Notes: generated from the letters alone by a model not told the origin. A stretch of 64,000 bases of DNA from Marivita sp051859345 (GCF_051859345.1 NZ_JBHYFV010000003.1:172200-236199); one strand, 5' to 3'. Positions 8,525 to 15,261 are shown, counted from the stretch's first letter. A program made the numbers and translations.

Positions 8525-9400
8525 ATGACATATAAGCTTTTTATCGGAGATTACGCGTATTCAAGCTGGTCTCTGCGCGGCTGGCTGCTTTTTCGCACAC
8601 TCGGCCTCAAACCCGACATCCATCTTGTCGATTTCAACGCCGGCGCGGTCTTTGAACAAATGCCCGAAGTCGCGCCCGCCCGCACCGTGCCGACCATGCA
8701 AACCCCCGAAGGCACGGTGGTCTGGGATTCGCTCGCGATGGCGGAAGAACTTCACGACCGGCATCCCGAGGGCGATCTCTGGCCCACCGATCCGACCGCG
8801 CGGGGTCTGGGACGGGCCTTGGCCGCTGAAATGCACTCCGGGTTTTCGGCGCTGCGCAGTGAATGCCCGATGAACCTGCGCACCTCTTATCGCAACGTGT
8901 CGCTCTCCGAGGCGACCCGCACCGATATCGCACGGATCGAGACTATCTGGAGCCACGCACGATCGAAATTCGCGGATCGTGGCCCCTGGCTTCTGGGCAC
9001 CTGGTCCATCGCCGACATCGCCTTCGCCCCAGTTGCCGCGCGCTTTGCCGGGTATGATGTGACCCTGTCGGATGTGGCGCAGGCCTATGTCGATACGCAC
9101 CTGTCAGACACGATGTTCCGTCAATGGCGCAGCATGGCTCTGGTGACGGGGGACACTTTGCCATGGTATGCTAAACCCTTCGACACCAAACCGTGGCCCG
9201 GTCCTGCCCCTCTCTTCGCCAAGCCTGTCGAAACCGGACCAGCGGTGAACACGACCTGCCCCTTCACCGGCGGCAAACCGGGGTATTTCCTTGAATATGA
9301 CGGCAGTGTTTACGGGTTCGAAAACCGGATATGCCGCGATGAGACCGCCCATGACCCGGCGGCATGGCCAAGCTTCATGCAGATGACGCGGACGACCTGA
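8525..9400 (+). CDS. glutathione S-transferase with C-terminal YHS/TRASH-like tail
   Basis: 291-residue protein. Residues 1-80 form the thioredoxin-like GST N domain (MTYKLFIGDYAYSSWSLRGWL with the catalytic YSSWS region). Residues 90-210 are the helical C domain, including WLLGTWSIADIAFAPVAARF. About 75 further residues follow, with CPFTGGKPGYFLEYDGSVYGFENRICRDETAHDPAAW, which resembles a YHS or TRASH metal-binding module of CPxTGxP...C...DPxxW form but lacks one of the usual second pair of cysteines. I chose the ATG at 8525 because the frame upstream of it only runs antisense to rpoH. It is transcribed divergently from rpoH. GST assignment is firm; the tail is my reading. Confidence 0.85.
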   Translation: MTYKLFIGDYAYSSWSLRGWLLFRTLGLKPDIHLVDFNAGAVFEQMPEVAPARTVPTMQTPEGTVVWDSLAMAEELHDRHPEGDLWPTDPTARGLGRALAAEMHSGFSALRSECPMNLRTSYRNVSLSEATRTDIARIETIWSHARSKFADRGPWLLGTWSIADIAFAPVAARFAGYDVTLSDVAQAYVDTHLSDTMFRQWRSMALVTGDTLPWYAKPFDTKPWPGPAPLFAKPVETGPAVNTTCPFTGGKPGYFLEYDGSVYGFENRICRDETAHDPAAWPSFMQMTRTT

Positions 9401-9410
9401 CACAGGCGCT

Positions 9411-9544
9411 CCGTTCCTTCAAAGGAACGGACACACGTCTTCAAAGACGTGTCCCCTCCCCAAGGGTCATCATTGTAGCGCGGACCTGACCACCGGGGGC
9501 AAGCCTTCCTTCAAAGGAAGGCGGAAATCTCTTCCAAGAGATTT
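9411..9544. repeat. cluster of four 20-base hairpins with TTCAAA-type loops
   Basis: Four inverted repeats of identical format, a 7-base arm, a 6-base centre and a 7-base arm, lie between the GST gene and comM. They are CCGTTCCTTCAAAGGAACGG (9411-9430), ACACGTCTTCAAAGACGTGT (9433-9452), GCCTTCCTTCAAAGGAAGGC (9503-9522) and AAATCTCTTCCAAGAGATTT (9525-9544). Arms differ but the centre TTCAAA is shared by three and is TTCCAA in the fourth. Only the last is followed by a short T run, so at most it is a terminator for the GST gene. A CCCCTCCCC stretch lies right after the second. Confidence 0.85.
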
Positions 9545-9615
9545 TGCCCCGCTCCTTGTTAACCATTTCGCAACCATGATCACGCCACCCTCGGCCGACA
9601 CGAGGACAGGACACC

Positions 9616-10532
9616 ATGGTTGCGCACGCCTACACGGTTGCTTTTGAAGGCGTTGATGCCCGCATGGTCGAGGTGCAATGCGCCATCACTCCCGGAATGC
9701 CCGCCTTCGCGGTTGTGGGGCTGCCGGACAAGGCTGTCTCTGAATCCCGGGACCGCGTGCGCGGCGCCCTCTCCACGTTGCACATCGCCCTGCCGTCCAA
9801 GCGCATCACGGTCAATCTGTCCCCCGCCGATCTGCCCAAGGAAGGCTCGCATTTCGACCTGCCCATCGCGCTCGCCCTCCTGGCCGAACTGGAAATCCTG
9901 CCCAAGGACGCCGTGTCCGACACCGTTGCCCTGGGCGAATTGTCCCTTGATGGCGCACTTGTGCCCGTCATCGGCGCCCTTCCTGCCGCAATGGCCGCCG
10001 CATCCGAAAACCGCGCCCTGATCTGCCCGTCCGCCTCCGGCTCCGAAGCCGCCTGGGTCGGCGGGTGCCAGGTCATCGGCGCAAAGGGCCTGATGGACAT
10101 CATCCAGCACATGACCGGACGCACGCCGCTGCGTCCCTGCGAACCGGGTGAGGTCACACAGTCTCCGGATGGCCGCGACATGCGCGATGTCAAAGGCCAG
10201 GAACGCGCCAAACGCGCGCTCGAAATCGCGGCGGCCGGGCGGCATCACGTCCTGATGGTGGGCACGCCGGGGTCCGGCAAGTCCATGCTGGCCTCGCGCC
10301 TGCCTGGCATCCTGCCGCCACTCACCCCGACCGAAGCGCTCGAAACCTCGATGGTGCATTCGCTTTCCGGCCTGATCGAAGCCGGTGGCATCTCGCGCGA
10401 ACGCCCGTTTCGCGAACCGCATCACACCGCGTCCATGGCCGCAATCGTCGGTGGCGGACGCACCGCCAAGCCGGGTGAAATCAGCCTCGCGCATAATGGC
10501 GTGCTGTTCATGGACGAATTCCCCGAATTCCC
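9616..10532 (+). pseudogene. comM: comM (yifB) 5' part, interrupted by an IS1595-family element
   Basis: N-terminal part of a YifB/ComM-type AAA+ ATPase, the Mg-chelatase-like helicase that aids branch migration in natural transformation. The start MVAHAYTVAFEGVDARMVEVQC and the Lon-S5-like fold segment are intact. Walker A (GTPGSGKS) is present, and Walker B (GVLFMDEFPEF) is the last thing before the break. The reading frame enters the element and stops after about ten foreign residues. Joining base 10532 to 14610 restores an uninterrupted 503-residue protein (DEFPEFPRAVLETLRQP), so the host gene was intact until the insertion. Translation would yield a truncated ATPase lacking Walker B context and sensor regions. 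Confidence 0.95.
10525..10532. repeat. 8-bp target-site duplication, left copy (GAATTCCC)
   Basis: GAATTCCC directly abuts the left inverted end at 10533 and is repeated at 14602-14609 after the right end. Eight bases is the duplication length known for IS1595-family elements. Confidence 0.93.
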
Positions 10533-10556
10533 CGGTATTATGGAGCAAACTCACCA
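10533..10556 (+). repeat. left terminal inverted repeat
   Basis: Twenty-four bases beginning CGGTATTATGGAGCAAAC and ending CTCACCA. They match the reverse complement of 14578-14601 without a mismatch. Confidence 0.95.
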
Positions 10557-10557
10557 G

Positions 10558-10570
10558 ATATGATGATGTT
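10558..10570 (+). repeat. subterminal ATATGATGATGTT motif, left end
   Basis: ATATGATGATGTT starts one base inside the left inverted repeat and overlaps the stop codon of the GNAT gene. The same 13 bases occur inverted at 14543-14555 near the right end, and shorter versions occur at 11727-11736 and 11792-11800. They may be binding sites for the transposase or for an element-encoded regulator. Confidence 0.55.
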
Positions 10571-11112
10571 TACGCCGCGTTTGGTGTTTCTCGGTGCCTC
10601 ACTAGATCAACAAACATGAGCGGCTCAGCTCGCTCCGTGTTTTCTGGCGTATCCAAAAGTCGAAATCCTCGTTTCTCATAGAATTTTATTGACGGCTGCT
10701 TTGCGTCTACCACCACAAATCGGCATCCAGCAATCTCGGCAATTTCTAAAGTTCGGCCTAGTGAAAAATCTACAAGAGAACGCCCCAGACCGTACTTCCG
10801 GTATTGTTTAGAAACGGCTAATCTAGCAATTTTCATAGCTGGATAATGGTCGTAGTGAAATTCCGCTCCATCGAGATCAGCTATATCGTCGCGCTCAGAA
10901 GCAATTTCTCCACATACCAACGTTACATAAGCTACAACTTTGTTTTCTATAGCAAAAACGTAAGTTTTCGCCAGTAATTGCTCTGAAAATTTCTTTGCGT
11001 CTCGCTTTAGGAATGTCTTGAGCGGCTGAAACTGAGCATCGCCTAACGAAAACCCGGCGAAGCTATCGCCGGGTTCCAGAAGTCGTAGGTCAAATGACTG
11101 CTCCTCAGCCAG
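10570..11112 (-). CDS. GNAT-family N-acetyltransferase (possible toxin), non-standard start
   Basis: Cargo gene for a GNAT acetyltransferase. The acetyl-CoA loop is visible as KIARLAVSKQYRKYGLGRSLVDF (Q/R-x-x-G-x-G/A type), followed by the late GNAT strand IKFYEKRGFRLL. A TTG at 10920 would give only 116 residues and cut off the first strands. The frame continues upstream with family-like sequence (SFAGFSLGDAQFQPLKTFLKR, then KTYVFAIENKVVAYVTL) but has no ATG, GTG or TTG there. A CTG at 11112 preceded by AAGGAAAAGG would give 180 residues and overlap the preceding gene by 8 bases. The pairing with a small upstream gene resembles GNAT toxin-antitoxin modules; this is inference. Confidence 0.75.
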   Translation of the reverse strand: MAEEQSFDLRLLEPGDSFAGFSLGDAQFQPLKTFLKRDAKKFSEQLLAKTYVFAIENKVVAYVTLVCGEIASERDDIADLDGAEFHYDHYPAMKIARLAVSKQYRKYGLGRSLVDFSLGRTLEIAEIAGCRFVVVDAKQPSIKFYEKRGFRLLDTPENTERAEPLMFVDLVRHRETPNAA

Positions 11113-11311
11113 AAACCTTTTCCTTATTTGGGCGGGCTGCTTGGAAAGTAACTTTCCCGCCCGTCTTGAATTTCTTCGTTAGTTCTAGTCCGCGCTCAAC
11201 GCTTTGCTTAGCAGCTTCGCTGGATCGCCCGTATTTTACTTGGCGAGAAAACTTCGCCGCGTCATCCTTTGTAAGCGTCACGCGGCCAAAAGCGTGCGAA
11301 TTGATGGCCAT
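11105..11311 (-). CDS. 68-residue small protein, possible antitoxin of the GNAT gene
   Basis: Small basic protein just upstream of, and overlapping, the GNAT reading frame. I chose the ATG at 11311 because GAGGAAAG precedes it by 5 bases. The sequence MAINSHAFGRVTLTKDDAAK followed by a helix with GRSSEAAKQSVERGLEL has the strand-helix-helix rhythm of small DNA-binding antitoxins of ribbon-helix-helix type. I cannot name a family. A 23-base perfect hairpin lies in its leader (11372-11394) and a TTGACA lies at 11433-11428, consistent with a repressed promoter. Gene order (small protein first, acetyltransferase second, overlapping) fits type II toxin-antitoxin modules. Confidence 0.6.
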   Translation of the reverse strand: MAINSHAFGRVTLTKDDAAKFSRQVKYGRSSEAAKQSVERGLELTKKFKTGGKVTFQAARPNKEKVSG

Positions 11312-11371
11312 CGTGTCTTTCCTCATGTTTTTAGTTGTGTGCAGGTGTGTTTGCTTGGTGTTGTGTGGTGT

Positions 11372-11394
11372 ATGTGTTGCACATAGCAACACAT
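11372..11394 (-). promoter_or_regulatory. operator-like palindrome before the GNAT/partner operon
   Basis: ATGTGTTGC, five bases, GCAACACAT: a perfect 9-base inverted repeat 61 bases before the ATG at 11311. A TTGACA -35-like hexamer is at 11433-11428 on the minus strand. Autorepression at such a site would be typical of a toxin-antitoxin operon. Confidence 0.45.
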
Positions 11395-11458
11395 GTAGCA
11401 GATTTTTTGACTATTCAATGATGAGATTGTCAAAATTGCTCTCTGACATGTGACATTT

Positions 11459-11698
11459 TCACGCTTCTAGGCTCACAGAGTTCGCCCCTATCGCGTCCAT
11501 GCACATCAAGAAAAACGCGGTAGTGAAGCTGCCACGGCTTATCTTGTTCGCTATGTTCCGCTCGGTCTCGGGCGTTCCGAGCATTGTCAGCCGATCCGCA
11601 AGCTGGCCGTAGGTTATGCCGCGCCGCTTGAGTTCGGCCTTCAGAATGTTCTTGGCTTTGGTTTCGTAGTCATTGACGACTTCAACATCCTTGGGCAT
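11459..11698 (-). CDS. DUF6471-family small protein, probable DNA-binding regulator
   Basis: 79 residues, start ATG at 11698 with GAAAGG upstream. The stretch TKAKNILKAELKRRGITYGQ then LADRLTMLGTPETERNIANKISRGSFTTAFFLMCMDAIG is what I recognise as DUF6471. This is a helix-turn-helix-like module, often encoded next to mobile elements. It is divergent from the transposase gene across a short region with a long imperfect palindrome, so it may repress transposase expression; that is inference. Its codon usage is less GC-biased than that of chromosomal neighbours. Confidence 0.75.
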   Translation of the reverse strand: MPKDVEVVNDYETKAKNILKAELKRRGITYGQLADRLTMLGTPETERNIANKISRGSFTTAFFLMCMDAIGANSVSLEA

Positions 11699-11726
11699 GG
11701 CGTGGCCTTTCGTTAAAACATCTCAT

Positions 11727-11800
11727 ATATGATGATATAACCCTTGCATCCGATGAATACTACACCTATATTCAGTGTAGAACATCATCGGATATGATAT
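11727..11800. promoter_or_regulatory. divergent promoter/operator between DUF6471 gene and transposase
   Basis: An imperfect two-step inverted repeat, CCGATGA (11750-11756) and CTACAC (11760-11765) against GTGTAG (11775-11780) and TCATCGG (11785-11791), sits between the two divergent start codons. It is flanked on both sides by ATATGAT repeats (11727-11736 and 11792-11800) related to the motifs at the element ends. The layout suggests one protein binding here and at the ends. Confidence 0.5.
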
Positions 11801-11803
11801 AAA

Positions 11804-12763
11804 ATGGCCCAGCACTTCCTTCTTTCCCCCGCCGCAAAGACACTTTCGCTCGTGAAGGTGATGCGTATGTCTGAAGAAGAAGCGCGCACAGCCTTCCGCA
11901 AAATCCGCTGGACCGAAACCGAAGGTGAGCCGATCTGCCCCGAGTGCGGATGCGTCGATCACTACGACCTGAAAACCCGCCAGGTGTACAAGTGCAAGGG
12001 CTGCAACAAGCAGTTCAGCATCACGTCCGGCACAATCTTTCACGGTCGCAAGCTGCAAGTCCGCGATATTCTGGCGGCAATTGCAATCTTCATAAACGGT
12101 GCCAAGGGCTACAGCGCGCTTCAACTGTCCCGCGATCTGTCGGTTGACTACAAAACAGCTTTCGTGCTGCTGCATAAGGTCCGCGAAAGCATAGAGACTG
12201 CCCGCGATGCTGGTGCATTGTCCGGCGATGTTGAAGTCGATGGCGCTTATTTTGGCGGCTATGTGAAGCCTGCCAATGAAATCAAAGACCGCAAGGACCG
12301 CCGCAAGAAAGCCAACCAATCTGGCAAGCGTCAAAGTGTTATCGTTGCTCGTGAGCGCGGTGGCCGCACGTTGACATACGTTGCCAGCACAGAGGCCGAA
12401 GGCGTTGCACACGTCGCTGCGAACGTCACTAAGGGCAGCACTGTTCACGCTGATGAGGCTTCACATTGGGACAAGCTGGCGGCCTACTTTCCGATAAAGC
12501 GCATCAACCACAAAGAAGCGTATTCCAAGGATGGCGCTTGCACCAACCAAGCCGAAAGCTTCTTTAGCCGCCTGCGTCGCGCTGAGATTGGCACGCACCA
12601 TCACATCGCAGGCAAGTATCTTGGCGCGTATGCCGCTGAAATGGCATGGCGTGAAGATAGCAACCGCGTTGCCAACGGCTTTCAGTTTGCAATGGTTATG
12701 GGTGCTGTGAGTGCCGCTGAGAAGTCCTCCAAGTGGTGCGGATACTGGCAGCGCTGGGCATAA
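11804..12763 (+). CDS. IS1595-family (ISXO2-like) transposase
   Basis: Transposase of the IS1595 family, 319 residues. The start MAQHFLLSPAAKTLSL is typical of the ISXO2 group. An N-terminal zinc ribbon follows (CPECGCVDHYDLKTRQVYKC then KGCNKQF), and then the DDE-type nuclease. The first Asp lies in VEVDGAYFGGYV, the second in TVHADEASHWDKLAAYFP, and the N/E segment is CTNQAESFFSRLRRAE followed by IGTHHHI. No frameshift or stop is seen, so it should be active. It lies centrally in the element, with cargo on both sides, and is followed by a GC-rich hairpin. Confidence 0.96.
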   Translation: MAQHFLLSPAAKTLSLVKVMRMSEEEARTAFRKIRWTETEGEPICPECGCVDHYDLKTRQVYKCKGCNKQFSITSGTIFHGRKLQVRDILAAIAIFINGAKGYSALQLSRDLSVDYKTAFVLLHKVRESIETARDAGALSGDVEVDGAYFGGYVKPANEIKDRKDRRKKANQSGKRQSVIVARERGGRTLTYVASTEAEGVAHVAANVTKGSTVHADEASHWDKLAAYFPIKRINHKEAYSKDGACTNQAESFFSRLRRAEIGTHHHIAGKYLGAYAAEMAWREDSNRVANGFQFAMVMGAVSAAEKSSKWCGYWQRWA

Positions 12764-12768
12764 AAAGA

Positions 12769-12789
12769 GGCGGGGAATCTCCCCCCGCC
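12769..12789 (+). terminator. GC-rich hairpin after the transposase
   Basis: GGCGGGG (12769-12775) pairs with CCCCGCC (12783-12789) five bases after the transposase stop codon. No T tract follows, so it may act as a weak or Rho-assisted terminator or as an mRNA-end stabiliser. Confidence 0.5.
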
Positions 12790-13320
12790 CTAGTCAAGTT
12801 TCATACAAGCTTCTTGGGCCGCTATCGCCTAGCCTAGATGCGTTCGTCGTGCTTTGCGCGGGTTAGCGGCTACGCCAGTGGGCGCAGACACGCTCTACCC
12901 TGCCAAAGCGAACGCGCTCGTATGCGTTCACAAAGACACCAGTATTCATGCCCCGTCTCCTATTGAGAGGGTTTCCCTTGAAATGGGGCAGAACTCTTGT
13001 CATATTGCGAGTGTCTAGATCGCTTTTGACAGGGTGAATTCTGCCCCGGTTAATTGCTGCTATGGGGGGCCGATCCGCTTTATTGCTGGTCGGCCTTTCC
13101 CGTTAGTCCCCCTGCAACGCCGCACAGCTTACGGAGCAAGGCTCTCTGGGTATCTTCATGGCGAATCCTTCTACATGTTGGGGCAACCCATGCGCCCACA
13201 TCGACTCCTAGAACCAGTCAAACCGCCTGTCAATGCGCTACGGCGCATTTGGCTTAGAATTTTGTTGCGCCAGTTGGTGTTTTACGCTATCTGGACAGCA
13301 AGATTTATGGAGTTGGCGGC
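12790..13320. other. 531-bp gene-free stretch of the element with inverted repeats
   Basis: No convincing gene. An open frame from 13034 has no ribosome site and no recognisable sequence. The region holds a GCCGCTA/TAGCGGC pair near 12820-12880. It also holds a strong imperfect hairpin at 12985-13047, where GGGGCAGAA pairs with TTCTGCCCC and, further in, TGTCA (12998-13002) pairs with TGACA (13028-13032). The latter looks like the abutted ends of another small element or a structured RNA. The last 20 bases hold the ribosome site (GGAG) of the next gene. Confidence 0.5.
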
Positions 13321-14049
13321 ATGGCAAGGCAAAGAAGTCCAGGATATCCGAATACAAGCCTCAAGGAGTGTATTGATAATATAAGAAAAATTCACGATCA
13401 GGACTACACTAACCCAGTTTCGAGAGAAGTAGCTGCGCGTCACATGGGTTACGCTGGCACCACCGGGACCTCTGATCGTGCGATCTCTGCCTTGATGCAC
13501 TTTGGTCTTTTAGAGAAGGTATCAAAAGGTGAAGTGCGGGTGTCACAGCTTGCGATTGACATCTTGTTCCCCGAATCTACTGAATCCCGTTCAGAGGCAA
13601 TTCGAGAGGCCGCTAACAGGCCTGTGCTTTTTGGGCGGATTTCGGCAAAATTCCCAGAGGGGCAGCCATCAGACCACAGTTTGAGAAACTACTTGTCGAG
13701 GGAGGGCTTCGTTTCTGCGGCCATTGATCCGGCTATGAAATCTTACCTTGAGACGCAGCAATTTGTACAGCAAGAGAGCGCTAGCGAAAGTTATGGACCG
13801 TCAGTGCCAATGCAGGCAGAGTCTTTGCGTATTTCGGAAAAAGATAAGGATACGCAGTTGCTTAGCACTTCACAGTCGGAACCAGTCGCGCCGCATCCTT
13901 CGGCACTGCCCGTAGAAGCTGGCCTAAACAAAATCAACGCTGAGATTCGAGGGGGTCAAGTCTACATATCGGCACTAATGGACCTAGAAGGACTACAGCG
14001 CTTGAAGAAGAAGATCTCTGCCTTAGAGGATTTCTTGTCAGAAGAGTAA
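13321..14049 (+). CDS. unknown cargo protein with winged-helix-like N-terminal half
   Basis: 242 residues. I do not recognise a named family, but similar proteins beginning with R-x-SPGYP and containing EVAARHMGYAGTTGTSDRAI occur in alphaproteobacteria. Residues 10-80 read like a winged-helix domain (SREVAARHMGY as recognition-type helix, ISALMHFGLLEKV as following helix, then VRVSQLAIDIL). The middle (GRISAKFPEGQPSDHSLRNY) continues a second helical unit. Residues 150-200 are low-complexity, and the C terminus (LEGLQRLKKKISALEDFLSEE) is a short coiled coil. ATG at 13321 has GGAG eight bases upstream. It converges on the last cargo gene and shares a terminator with it. Confidence 0.7.
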   Translation: MARQRSPGYPNTSLKECIDNIRKIHDQDYTNPVSREVAARHMGYAGTTGTSDRAISALMHFGLLEKVSKGEVRVSQLAIDILFPESTESRSEAIREAANRPVLFGRISAKFPEGQPSDHSLRNYLSREGFVSAAIDPAMKSYLETQQFVQQESASESYGPSVPMQAESLRISEKDKDTQLLSTSQSEPVAPHPSALPVEAGLNKINAEIRGGQVYISALMDLEGLQRLKKKISALEDFLSEE

Positions 14050-14078
14050 AAAAGGGCGGCTCACACGCCGCCCTTTTT
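14049..14078. terminator. bidirectional terminator between the two right-hand cargo genes
   Basis: AAAAAGGGCGGC, six bases, GCCGCCCTTTTT: a perfect 12-base stem flanked by A and T runs, so it can stop transcription from both sides. It overlaps the last codons of the minus-strand gene. Confidence 0.9.
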
Positions 14079-14531
14079 CAATGCCCAAAGTTTATACGGC
14101 CCGTTCCCGTCATGGTCACGCGTCCAGCCGTGATCTTCAACCAGCCCCTGATCCCTACAGCCCTTTATACAAGCCCCGATGCGCTTACGCAGTGTGGCGT
14201 AGGTCGCATCATCACAGACCAGCCCCCGATCTGCGGCCCATTTCTCGGTTATCTGGCGCGATGTAAGCGGTTCTTCGGCTTCACGCAGGCAATCCAGAAC
14301 GAACCGCTTCACAGTGCCTTTCTGCGCTCGGTGTTTGGTCACATACTGCTTTATCGCGTAGCTGTCCGCGTCTGGATCAAACAGGCGGATTGCGGCGTCC
14401 AGGTGATCTATGTCAACCGTCAGCTTTTTGATTTCCGCTTTGTAACGGTCGCGCAGCGCGGACAACTCAGCGTGCTTTGCGACCAGTCCCGATACAGTGT
14501 TCGGGCGCTCATAATCTACTGTGTCTTTCAT
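14061..14531 (-). CDS. unknown cargo protein: coiled coil plus winged-helix-like domain
   Basis: 156 residues from the ATG at 14531 (a GTG two codons earlier is also possible). No named family recognised. Residues 15-60 form a helical, probably coiled-coil segment (LVAKHAELSALRDRYKAEIK, then KLTVDIDHLDAAIRLFDPD). After a basic linker, residues 75-150 read like a winged helix (GTVKRFVLDCLREAEEPLTS, then RQITEKWAADRG, then CIKGCRDQGLVEDHG). It begins about 50 bases inside the right end of the element, with an ATATGATGATGTT motif and a TATGAT -10-like hexamer immediately upstream and no clear ribosome site, so the mRNA may be almost leaderless. A regulator or DNA-binding accessory protein is the likely role. 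Confidence 0.7.
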   Translation of the reverse strand: MKDTVDYERPNTVSGLVAKHAELSALRDRYKAEIKKLTVDIDHLDAAIRLFDPDADSYAIKQYVTKHRAQKGTVKRFVLDCLREAEEPLTSRQITEKWAADRGLVCDDATYATLRKRIGACIKGCRDQGLVEDHGWTRDHDGNGPYKLWALKKGGV

Positions 14532-14542
14532 GCTCACAGCAT

Positions 14543-14555
14543 AACATCATCATAT
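14543..14555 (-). repeat. subterminal ATATGATGATGTT motif, right end
   Basis: Inverted copy of the motif at 10558-10570, here 22 bases inside the right inverted repeat and just upstream of the last cargo gene. Confidence 0.55.
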
Positions 14556-14577
14556 GTGGCGTACTAGTCATTAAATT

Positions 14578-14601
14578 TGGTGAGTTTGCTCCATAATACC
14601 G
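14578..14601 (-). repeat. right terminal inverted repeat
   Basis: Perfect 24-base inverted match to 10533-10556; it ends in ATAATACCG at the target-site copy. Confidence 0.95.
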
Positions 14602-14609
14602 GAATTCCC
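14602..14609. repeat. 8-bp target-site duplication, right copy (GAATTCCC)
   Basis: Second copy of GAATTCCC, directly after the right inverted end; comM continues in frame after it. Confidence 0.93.
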
Positions 14610-15204
14610 CCGCGCCGTATTGGAAACGCTCCGCCAACCCATCGAAACCGGCGAAGTCATGATCGCCCGTGCCAACGCACATATCAAATATCCCTGCCGT
14701 TTCATGCTGGTCGCCGCGGCAAACCCCTGCAAATGTGGCTACCTGAGCGACCCTGCCCGCGCCTGCTCGCGCGCGCCGAACTGTGGAGAAGACTACATGG
14801 GGCGCATCTCGGGCCCCTTGATGGACCGCTTCGACTTGCGCGTCGATGTGCCTCCAGTGGCTTTCCGTGACCTCGACCTTCCCGGCTCAGGGGCCACCAG
14901 CCGGGACATCGCCACCCGCGTTGCCGCCGCCCGCGCAATCCAGACCGACAGGCTCAAGAGCCATCCCGGCATGCGCCAGAACGCCGATCTCGAAGGAGAA
15001 CTGCTGGATCAATCAACCCTGCTCGACGAAACGGCCCGCGCCCTCCTGACCAACGCCGCAGACCGCTTTGGCCTGTCGGCGCGTGGCTATCACCGCGTGC
15101 TTCGTGTCGCCCGCAGCATTGCCGATCTCGAAGCCACCGACACCATCACCCGCGACCACGTCGCCGAGGCGCTAAGTTACCGATTGCCCAAAGGCACCAC
15201 ATGA
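14610..15204 (+). pseudogene. comM: comM (yifB) 3' part
   Basis: Rest of the split ComM ATPase: RAVLETLRQPIETGEVMIAR, the ATPase sensor region FMLVAAANPCKCGYLSD with its zinc-like cysteines (CKCGY, then CSRAPNCGEDY), and the C-terminal Mg-chelatase domain ending AEALSYRLPKGTT. The sequence shows no decay beyond the insertion, pointing to a recent event. Precise excision of the element would restore function. The fragment ends convergently with gshB. Confidence 0.95.
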
Positions 15205-15261
15205 CAAGGGCAAAAGGCCCCCAGCGCCGCTGTCAGGCACACAAGGCCTGTGGAACACTTG

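Larger units (their letters stand above)
10533..14601. mobile_element. IS1595-family (ISXO2-like) insertion element with cargo genes, 4,069 bp
   Basis: The element is bounded by 24-base perfect inverted repeats (10533-10556 and 14578-14601) and 8-base direct repeats. It encodes an ISXO2-like transposase at 11804-12763. Cargo on the left, all on the minus strand, is a GNAT acetyltransferase, a 68-residue partner and a DUF6471 protein. Cargo on the right is a 242-residue unknown (plus) and a 157-residue unknown (minus). The left cargo is visibly richer in A and T than the flanking chromosome, a sign of foreign origin. IS1595-family members are known to carry passenger genes. The ends are clean, so it is probably still complete and recently inserted. 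Confidence 0.93.

Noticed and set aside
9411..9544. CcsR/cuckoo-type sRNA array
   Set aside because: Those RNAs, as I remember them, carry repeated CCUCCUCCC motifs; only one loose CCCCTCCCC is present and the hairpins differ in format, so I do not assign the name.
13034..13384. 116-residue open frame within the mobile element
   Set aside because: No ribosome site or domain, begins inside an inverted repeat and overlaps the better-supported gene at 13321.
10533..14601. Reading comM as two real genes or as a sequencing frameshift
   Set aside because: The 24-base inverted ends, 8-base duplication and transposase show an insertion; both halves join in frame.
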